From the NCBI GenBank assembly GCA_933228895.1, contig OW121848.1:163898688-163962687 (forward strand): 64,000 nucleotides of DNA, in the 5' to 3' direction. Positions within the stretch are counted from its first letter, which is position 1. Every line of letters begins with the position of its first letter. The translations under genes and the position numbers were made by a program. The notes beneath the pieces are model-generated. The model worked only from the letters and a program-made list of their open reading frames with translations. It did not search any database and was not told the DNA's origin. Of the stretch, positions 56,763 to 64,000 are shown in pieces. This stretch comes from Platycnemis pennipes. Its lineage: Eukaryota; Arthropoda; Insecta; Odonata; Platycnemididae.

Positions 56763-58059
56763 TAATTTTATTGTGGTTTGTAAAAGTTTGGAATAAATCA
56801 ATTGTCAAGATCCTTCTGGGATTAATACTCCAGGTACACATTGTAACCAAACTACCATAAATAAAATCGCAATTCAAATTAATAATAGATAAATCATAAT
56901 AAAATAGCATATAACAATAGATCACTAGGGACGCCTAAAATAAATCAATATTTACATCAGGAGAGTTCAGGACGACGAAAAATAATAAATAAGTAATGGG
57001 GGATGCGGAGAGAGAGTTAACAGTGGGGAGATAAGTGGAGGAGTTAAGATCAAAAGGCACGAGGAGGAGGAAAAGAAGTACAGAAGTCGGGGAATAAAGA
57101 CGGCATGAAGCAGAGGCTAGGCGGTACCAAGGTGACGAAAGAGGAACCAGAAATTTATAGAGGCGCCAGGAAGGAATCAGGCAGGAGACCCAAGAGATAA
57201 ACCATACGGCCTAGAAATCTGAAGATAAGGAGACGGACCGCGAACCCATACTTGCAGCCGTAGGGGTGAAGGTAGAAATCCCCAGTGACCAATAAGAGTA
57301 GCCTTTAAGGGTAATAAAAGAAAGAAATACAATAACCTCCATAACTAAAATTGTTGCTGTCTGAAAAATAATGTAAATGTATTGAGATTGGAGCATAAAG
57401 ATTAACATTGTAAATTGGGCCCAATATATCTTTACAAAGCTCTAAATACAGCTCTAAAGCAAGTTTTCATTTTCTTGCTCAGCCTTCCTGCGAAAGTAAA
57501 CTGAAATCAATCATTTCTGAGCTCAGTAAAAATATTGTAAAAACTCTGATGATTTGTCAGGTTCTACAATTTTTGGTGCATATTACTACCTAGAAGAGCA
57601 ATTGCTTTTTGTAATAAATGAATTATTGTCCTAAGGTATTTTCTGTTCCGCTCTGGAACATTAAAAATTACTATCTGTACATAAAAACAAAGGCTATCCC
57701 AATTATTGCTTATACAAAAGTTAATTTCTCATTAAAAGAAAGTGTTAAACTATTAAAATTATTGAACAAAGTATTTTTATTTATGTGTTGTATAATAATA
57801 ACCATTAATCCCTTCAGCAGGGAGGTAAGCTCTTTAAGTGTTTGTGTAATAGCGAAGGTTTATTGAATTTGTTTTAAATAAGAAAGAAGAACGTGATTGG
57901 GAGAAGGTTACAACATGTATCAGAAAAAAATATTTTGCATTAATCCTGATCAGGATTCAGGCACTCGAGTGCCCTTCACCCCACAAAACAAATCTAAAAT
58001 GGGTGGAAACTCAAAATTTGACATTTTAAAGGTCACATATCTCAAATGTTAAAGAATAA
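56763..58059. other. Spacer, purine-rich tract
   Basis: About 56950-57200 is strongly AG-rich on the plus strand, possibly the CT-rich 3' part of a minus-strand retroelement, but no coding match is secure. No gene seen. Confidence 0.35.
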
Positions 58060-58300
58060 TGGACCTTCAGGTTGCAGGATACTCAAAATTGATGGCCAAT
58101 AAAACAAAACCTCCATGGAAACCCTGATCATGTTGAAAAATTAGGTGCATGGAAAAAAGCCATTTCATTATCAAAAACATTCATGTTAAGCCATGTTTCT
58201 GAAAAGGCTATGTTACTGAACAAGGTAAGTTCGGCGATAATACGTGACACGTCAGATATCTTACTTTGTCGGCTTCTCACATTCTGGTAATGGACACTAT
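58060..58300 (-). mobile_element. Non-LTR retrotransposon endonuclease fragment
   Basis: The minus strand reads HYQNVRSRQSKISDVSRIIA, then FSNIAFSETWLN. This is the usual start of an APE-type endonuclease (YQNVRGLxxKxxxxxxxI...IAFTETWL). Only the first part is present. Confidence 0.6.
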
Positions 58301-59672
58301 CGCAGGCCCAGGGTTAATATTCACGTCCAAGTAGAGAAGAATGAGGAGGGTAATACACTTCCATGCCGGGGAAAGGTGGCCACAGTTGCTGGGTGAGGAA
58401 CAATAGGGTTGCAGCGATGGTGGGACGATAGGTTGATGATGGAGAAGCCCTTCCAGCTAAATCACTGCACTCCAATCCTATAAGCTCTTTTGTTGTTGAA
58501 CACACTGGTAAGGGGGGAACTAGTACACTCCTGAGGGAGCCACAGATATACCCATGGCAGGAATATTACCACAGTCATGACGAATATTACACAGACCAAT
58601 AAACACACATACTAAGACCGATAGCCATATATTGGCTCTTACTGCCAAGATGGCATGGGAAAAATTTTAGAAACCAACACTTAAATACTTACAAGCATAA
58701 AATGATGCCAGCTCTAATAGATTAAAGTGACTGGGGTGAAATGGCTTCCTTTGCCTTGGCATCTTACAAAGGATTTTTAGTTAATGTTTGACGTTTCATT
58801 CATAAAAATTGTCAGCTATTCTTCAGTTAAATCTTTTGATTGTTACACTGGCAATGGGGTGAGGGAGAATGGTCTGCACAGCCATGCTTTGTTGCCTCAG
58901 CACTAGTGGCTGCACTGTTGTGTTCGCTGAGGAAGCTAACTGTAATACTACCTCCCCAAGACACATTATACAGATAAAATGGTCGAATATTGCTGAGACT
59001 GTCCATGTTTGGCCAGAATTAAGGGGAAAACTTATGGAAAATCTATTCTCTCTGAAATTTTTTTGGGTAGGCACCCAAGCCCACCAAAATTTTTTGAGTA
59101 GACCCAGCCTAACCATTCCTACATAAGACTGTCTTTCTTTGATTTCTCAATTGAGAGGTAAATTCTTACTTGCATCCCATTTTACATGAGAGTTGCTTCT
59201 TCATGGAAAATTGCATTTCATTGAGGAAAAGAGTGATGAATTCCCTATATCTTATTTTAGGATAACCGTAATATAAATTATTTTAAACTGGTACCATAAT
59301 GCAATTTTAACAATGATAACGACATTAGCATTTGCTCAGCTATTAGTAAAAAAAATCATGTGAAATCCATGTGGACATTTATTAATTACAGATAACAAAG
59401 TTAAAGCTCTTCATCATTTGTAAGGAGCTTATATCAGATAATAGCATTATTTACCTCAATATTGAAGACAACAACATGGCAATTAACAACTGTAGGTAAA
59501 ATATTTAAATAAATTTGTCCATCTTTGATGGTGTCGTGATTAATGCATATCCACTTAAGTGGACAGTGTAATTAAGTGAAAGCAGCAGTTTATGGAGTGA
59601 AAACTTCATCATCCATCAGTCTTTTTATGGAATCACAGTAATGCTGTTTAATTTGCAAACAAATATCAAGTT
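58301..59672. other. Spacer and CRAT 3' untranslated region
   Basis: No host gene beyond the CRAT 3' end. AATAAA on the minus strand near 59378-59383, about 290 bp after the stop, is the best poly(A) signal candidate. Confidence 0.4.
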
Positions 59673-59888
59673 CTACAACTTAGACTTTTGAATGCTCATA
59701 AGGGAATCATGCATATCGATCAAAGATTTATCCAATGCTTCACGAAACCTGTCTGCATTTGTGTCTGGACATGATTTAAAGGCTGATGTTCCAAAATTAA
59801 TCTCTTTTGGGCGTGGATTGTAGCAGCAACCATAACCATCAACAACAAGAGGTCCATAGCACATGAAAGAATCACATTTGCCAGCAAC
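59673..59888 (-). CDS. Carnitine O-acetyltransferase, last exon with PTS1
   Basis: CRAT moves acetyl groups between CoA and carnitine in mitochondria and peroxisomes. This exon (acceptor CTTATAG, phase 0) encodes 71 residues: VAGKCDSFMCYGPLVVDGYG, CCYNPRPKEINFGTSAFKSC, PDTNADRFREALDKSLIDMH and the end SLMSIQKSKL, then TAG. It matches the C-terminal end of choline/carnitine acyltransferases (FGPVVPDGYGxCYNP...SxxSCxETNAxR...LLDM). Choline acetyltransferase is the alternative, but INF and the AKL/SKL-type ending favour CRAT. The terminal SKL is a peroxisomal targeting signal. Upstream exons lie beyond 64000; the intron holds a LINE and a DNA-transposon-like element. Confidence 0.85.
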   Translation of the reverse strand, partial: VAGKCDSFMCYGPLVVDGYGCCYNPRPKEINFGTSAFKSCPDTNADRFREALDKSLIDMHDSLMSIQKSKL

Positions 59889-60167
59889 CTATAAGAGAAA
59901 TTCACAAATATAGAAATCACAGGTAGCAACATAGAGGTACATGTATGTAAAAATAACCAAAATTATCAATGATGCCAGACTTGAAATTCAACAAATATGT
60001 TTACAATATTAACCCATTAATGCCGAAAAGGCAATACTTGGGCAAAATTTGTAAAATTCATACTTTGGTCATAAAAATGCCAAATGAAATTATATTTGAA
60101 GAAATCGGAGGAATTGATTTTAACATATGTATCTGAAAAAATGCAATCCTCATGAGAGGTTAAGTAG

Positions 60168-61735
60168 ATGTATGGTATTTTTTTAAATGACTTTTCCAGC
60201 AGCTTCTACAAAAGATATATTACGGAGCAGAACATAACAGCTTTTCAAGAAACGTTGAATTCACGTGATTGGTCTGAAATGTATAGTTTAATGTCCTTTG
60301 ATGGTAGTTTTCAGTACTTCTATTCTACTTTTCAACATTACTTTGACATTTGTTTTCCCTTAGTCCTGAAGAAGGTGAAAAATCCTTTACTTTCCAAACG
60401 TAAAAAGCCATGGGTTACAGATGAAATCAGATGTCTGCCAAGTGAGATGAAGGAGGCTGCCATACACTACAAACATAAAATTGAGCTGTCGGATCGATTA
60501 GAGTATCTGGCACTTAAGAAAAGATACCGTAAATTTCTTCAAACCGCAAAAAATCCTTCAACAATCATAGAATAGTAAATGCTGACAATAAATCAAAAGA
60601 AATTTGGAAAATCATCAAAGAATCCAAAGCTGACCACAATGAACATTGCAACCTTCAATTTCAAGACTCTAAAGGGGATCTAATTTCTGATTATACTCTC
60701 AATCTCAATGATTTTTACCTGTCTCATCAGATGCCCTCAATCCCAGGCAATTCAAATAACTATTCTGTAATCCAATCGTCAAGCAATTCGCTATACTTGT
60801 TTCCTTGTACCGAATCTGAATTGTCCAATATTGTTAATAAATTGCCCAATAAAAATAGTCATGGATTAGATGGTATCCCCGGGAGTGCTGTAAAAAGATG
60901 TGTCCTTGTTATCAAGGATCAGGTTCTATTCCTCATTTATGAATCTCTAAGGCTTGGAGTTTTGCCAGACTCTCTCAAAACTGCCAAAGTTGTTCCTCTC
61001 TACAAAGGCAAAGGAAGCAAACAGGACATGAATTCATACCGTCCGATTTCCCTGTTGAACCAGTTAGGTAAAATTTTTGAAAAGGTCTTCTATAACCATC
61101 TGGTATCATACCTTGAGTCATTCAGTCTCTTGTCCCCTTCTCAGAATGGGTTCAGGAAATCCACAGCCACCTATGAAATGGTGACCCACATACTCTCAAA
61201 TTTAGACAATAGAACAGAGACTCTGGGTCTTTTCTTTGACTTTTCTAAAGCATTCGATCTTGTCAATCACCAACTACTCTTGCTGAAACGGCGATACTAT
61301 GGTATACGAGGTACTCCTTATAAGTGGATTGAATCATACCTGAGTGGACGTCACCAACATGTTGTATTATGTAAAAATGGCACTCAGTTTATCTCTCCTG
61401 GTAAAGAAGTCCTACTTGGTGTGCCGCAGGGCTCTGTCTTGGGCCCTATTCTATTTTTGCTGTACATTAATGATCTACCATATACTCTTAAATCGGTTAC
61501 TGGTGTCAAACCTATACTCTACGCTGACGATACTAATGTTATTGTGTCAGCCCCATCACTGAATAGCTTGTCCCTTACAGCAGTCAGTGCCACCAAACTC
61601 CTATATGGGTGGTGTCAAAATAATTTCCTTAAACTGAACCTTGACAAGTCTGGTCTTATCTATTTTTGTAACAAAAATAAAGCACCTGCAGCAATACCAA
61701 TTGTTGTAGAGGGGAAACAACTACCACAAATTTCC
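60168..61735 (+). mobile_element. CR1/Jockey-type non-LTR retrotransposon, best-preserved transcriptase
   Basis: A 135-residue frame (60168-60575) is the endonuclease-transcriptase linker (KKPWVTDEIRCLPSEMKEAA). After a frameshift, 60731-61735 carries the transcriptase: GLDGIPGSAVKRC, MNSYRPISLLNQLGKIFEKV, SPSQNGFRKSTATYEM, GLFFDFSKAFDLVNHQLLLL (block A), GVPQGSVLGPILFLLYINDL (block B) and PILYADDTNVIV (catalytic YADD). All three catalytic Asp are present. 5'-truncated, lacking the endonuclease, and cut at about 61740 by the next element. In the CRAT intron, opposite the gene. Confidence 0.9.
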
Positions 61736-61740
61736 AGTTC

Positions 61741-63400
61741 GGGTCATTCCATGTCAAATCAACCAAAAAAAATGGTAAAATTTACCTCACCCTTTGTGAT
61801 TCTGACGAAGATTGGTAAAGTTGTTGGTCCTACAGAGAAACTAAATAATACCAAGTATTACACCCCTGGGCCAAATACTTTTTTAGAAAATTGGGTCTAA
61901 ATATTGCCCAAAAATCAAATTTTAGCGGTCTGCGGTGCACTATTTGAATTGTTGTAACTCCAATACCAACACACTTAGAGAGTTGTGTGTGGTGTCATTT
62001 TAAAGCTCTTAATATTGCCTTTCATTTGAGATGTTGAGGTTAAAAATAATTATAGATCAAAGGTCAAGGTCAATATAGTTTGATGGGCCTTTTTTTCCCG
62101 TTTTTCATAATTCACCTTGAATTATGAAAAATGGGATATTTTATTTTGCTTAATTTTTTTTCCTTAACAACATACACATTTCAATAATATATGTACCAAC
62201 TTTCAAAGTGGGATTCCAAGTACAATAGGAGATATGAATTTTTTTGTACACCTACGACACTGGAAAGTTATCACTTCATCATATACTGTTTGGCCTATAT
62301 ACATGCAGGGATCATTTTAGACTTCAGCAGGTATATCCTACAAAGTTTTAGTATTAGTATACAACAAATGTCAACAATAAAAAAATGTTACCTTTTCAAT
62401 TATGTCCGGAATCAATGTATTGCATTAATCCCATACAATATCTCTACCCCCATTGTCACAATTATAATTTTCCTCTGCATTGCAACACTGTTGCATTTCT
62501 CACTCACGCATTTCATCTGAACGAATGTAAAAACTGCCCTGGGCCGAGAAAAATTCGGAATTCAATAGAAGAACACTTGGAAAAAATTTAATTGATTGCA
62601 TTACTTACCACCAATGCGTGCAAGTTGACCGTTGCTCACTAGAAATTTTTACAAAATTTACCGATAAATTTCTTGAAACTGTTATTGTTAAGTTACAGAA
62701 ACTTCAGTCTCATGGCTACATTGCTAAAAATCAATCTGAATTTCTTAGAAATGCTAAGCATAACATCCAAGTGGGGCAGGTTCTCGTCACTGCAGATTTT
62801 TCAGAAAATTACGCTTTCATTTTACAGGACAGCGTGCAAGATATGCACTAGAATAACGACCAAGCAACAGTTCACCCCTTCGCTTGCTATTACCACCTTA
62901 AAGTCCAGGATAATGAATTCCCATTGAACTACGTTATCATATCAGACAGGCTGAAGCATATAGCATCAACTGTACATTTTTTTCAAAAACTTCTCCTTAA
63001 AATCTTGAAATTGAAAGTTCCGAAACTTAAAAAAGTGATATATTATTCAGATGGAGCAGTTGCTCATCATAAAAACAAGCATAACATTCAGAAATTATCT
63101 CTTCACAGGAAATATTTCACAGTCTCTGCAGAATGGTATTTCTTTGTTACATTGCATGGTAAAAGGCCAAGTGATGGACTGGGAGGAACTTTGAAAAGAC
63201 TAGCAGCAAGAGCAAGTCTTCAGCTTCCATACGAAAAACAAATATGTACACCTATAGAACTCTTTAACTGGGCAAAAGATCTTATTTTAGGAGTGAATTT
63301 TGGCTACGCAAACAAAGAAGAAATTGGAAAACATTCCGATGTATTTGCAAAAAAGATTTCATCAGGCAGTTAGTATGCCAGGCATTAGGGGGTTTCATTA
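61741..63400 (+). mobile_element. Transposon-like element with an RNase-H-like reading frame
   Basis: Starts abruptly inside the LINE with GGGTCATTCCATGTCAAATC, which may be a terminus. About 640 bp of non-coding sequence follows, including an inverted pair TTTTTCATAATTCACC/GAATTATGAAAAA (about 62100-62132), then the reading frame. No matching right terminus is seen before 64000. Confidence 0.55.
62500..63373 (+). pseudogene. Transposon-derived protein of a multicopy arthropod family, nearly intact
   Basis: The first part, in another frame, is LNECKNCPGPRKIRNSIEEH (a Cys pair, 62520-62580). After a frameshift near 62590 one frame runs to 63373: ITYHQCVQVDRCSLEIFTKF, VLVTADFSENYAFILQDSVQ, then H-stop-NN at 62849-62851 where relatives read HWNN. 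It continues NDQATVHPFACYY, YVIISDRLKH, VIYYSDGAVAHHKNKHN, EWYFFVTLHGKRPSDGLGGT and LKRLAARASLQ. From memory this family is scattered in arthropod and cnidarian genomes as uncharacterised multicopy proteins. The Asp residues in TADFSENY and YYSDGA suggest an RNase-H-like DDE core (inference). Confidence 0.6.
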
Positions 63401-64000
63401 AGCAATACCCGAACCAAATGAGGTGGTTTTAATGAAGAGACTCTCTTCGTCCAAGCAAGGGACCAGGATTCAGCTTTAGTTGCAGGCAGGAGTAACAGGA
63501 TCCTCAAATAAAATATTTCCGAGAGGACACGTTCCTACAAGGAAGGACACCATATGCTTACAGAAAGTATGCTAACTTAGCCATTTTACATTTGTTTTGA
63601 ATACAAGGATTTTGCTTTCTCATTAGTTTTCAATAGATTGTGTCGGAAGAGTTAGCAAAATTTTTCACGCAACGAAATTGGGGCTCAATGGTAAATTTCT
63701 CTGCAAATGTCCATTTAACAGAACAAATAACAAATGTTGTTAACATTTATAATTTATAATATATTTTTATCTCATATAGTCATCTCATTCAGACGACATT
63801 GATCAATTAGGAAATTTTTAGGCTTCCATCCCATCTGCTGCAAGTATTCCAAATGGGGGAGCCGACGGGCTGCGCGAGAGAAAATTGTAAATGTTTAAAT
63901 ATTTATAAAAAAAGCATTTATGAATTGCCACTAAATTTTATTTCTGGAACAGTTAGCTGGGAATGATAAGATTACGGAAAAAAAAAGTTTCAGCCAATTC
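63401..64000. other. CRAT intron end, no feature seen
   Basis: No reading frame or element end recognised. A GC-richer word GAGCCGACGGGCTGCGCGAG at about 63860 stands out but has no assigned role. Confidence 0.35.

Noticed and set aside
58869..59126. 85-codon plus-strand frame as a secreted protein
   Set aside because: No family match, no splice partners, and an equally long frame lies opposite; probably chance.
60731..61900. A 389-codon host gene
   Set aside because: Blocks A, B and the YADD box show a non-LTR reverse transcriptase; the last ~55 codons belong to the following element.
1..64000. CRISPR arrays, bacterial operons, LTR retrotransposons
   Set aside because: The window is eukaryotic. 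No spaced direct repeats of CRISPR type were seen, and no gag-pol frames with paired LTRs were recognised.

Overview
The window is nuclear DNA from an arthropod, most likely an insect. It is AT-rich, with spliced protein genes, long introns and dense transposon remnants. The species cannot be named from the sequence. I resolve five host genes by joining exons at splice sites and matching the products to known families. (1) GM130 (golgin A2), minus strand, eight coding exons from 32036 down to 1992, continuing off the left edge. (2) NTMT1, the alpha-N-terminal methyltransferase, plus strand 32255-39929, complete (256 aa in five exons). (3) RpL35, minus strand 51486-47660, complete (123 aa). (4) Arpc5, plus strand 51841-52828, complete (152 aa), with a minor-spliceosome AT-AC intron. 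(5) The last exon of a carnitine O-acetyltransferase, minus strand 59888-59673, ending in the peroxisomal signal SKL, with its upstream exons beyond the right edge.

GM130/NTMT1 and RpL35/Arpc5 are two head-to-head pairs. Their start codons are separated by 218 and 354 bp, so each pair probably shares a divergent promoter. The human counterparts of all five genes lie on 9q33-q34, with RPL35 and ARPC5L close neighbours, so this looks like an old conserved gene neighbourhood. The genes fit no single pathway: Golgi tethering, protein N-terminal methylation, ribosome, actin nucleation and acyl-carnitine metabolism.

Most of the remaining sequence is mobile DNA in introns and spacers. 1-25.3 kb is dominated by copies of a hAT-like non-autonomous element; the clearest copy, 22341-24573, has a perfect 8-bp target duplication. 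One copy (13664-19170) holds a pogo-type element that itself holds a Tigger-type element, plus a separate piggyBac MITE. Penelope-like retroelements lie at 2.3-3.2, 4.5-6.4 and 37.3-39.0 kb; the second is bounded by long inverted repeats carrying hammerhead-ribozyme-like motifs. Non-LTR retrotransposon remnants lie at 6.6-7.3, 26.5-28.9, 42.7-45.6, 58.1-58.3 and 60.2-61.7 kb. A dead mariner follows NTMT1. A piggyBac remnant and a Tigger fragment sit in RpL35 intron 3. A transposon-like reading frame broken by one stop codon and one frameshift lies at 62.4-63.4 kb. Two tRNA-derived SINE families and several MITEs are scattered throughout. None of the transposon reading frames appears intact.
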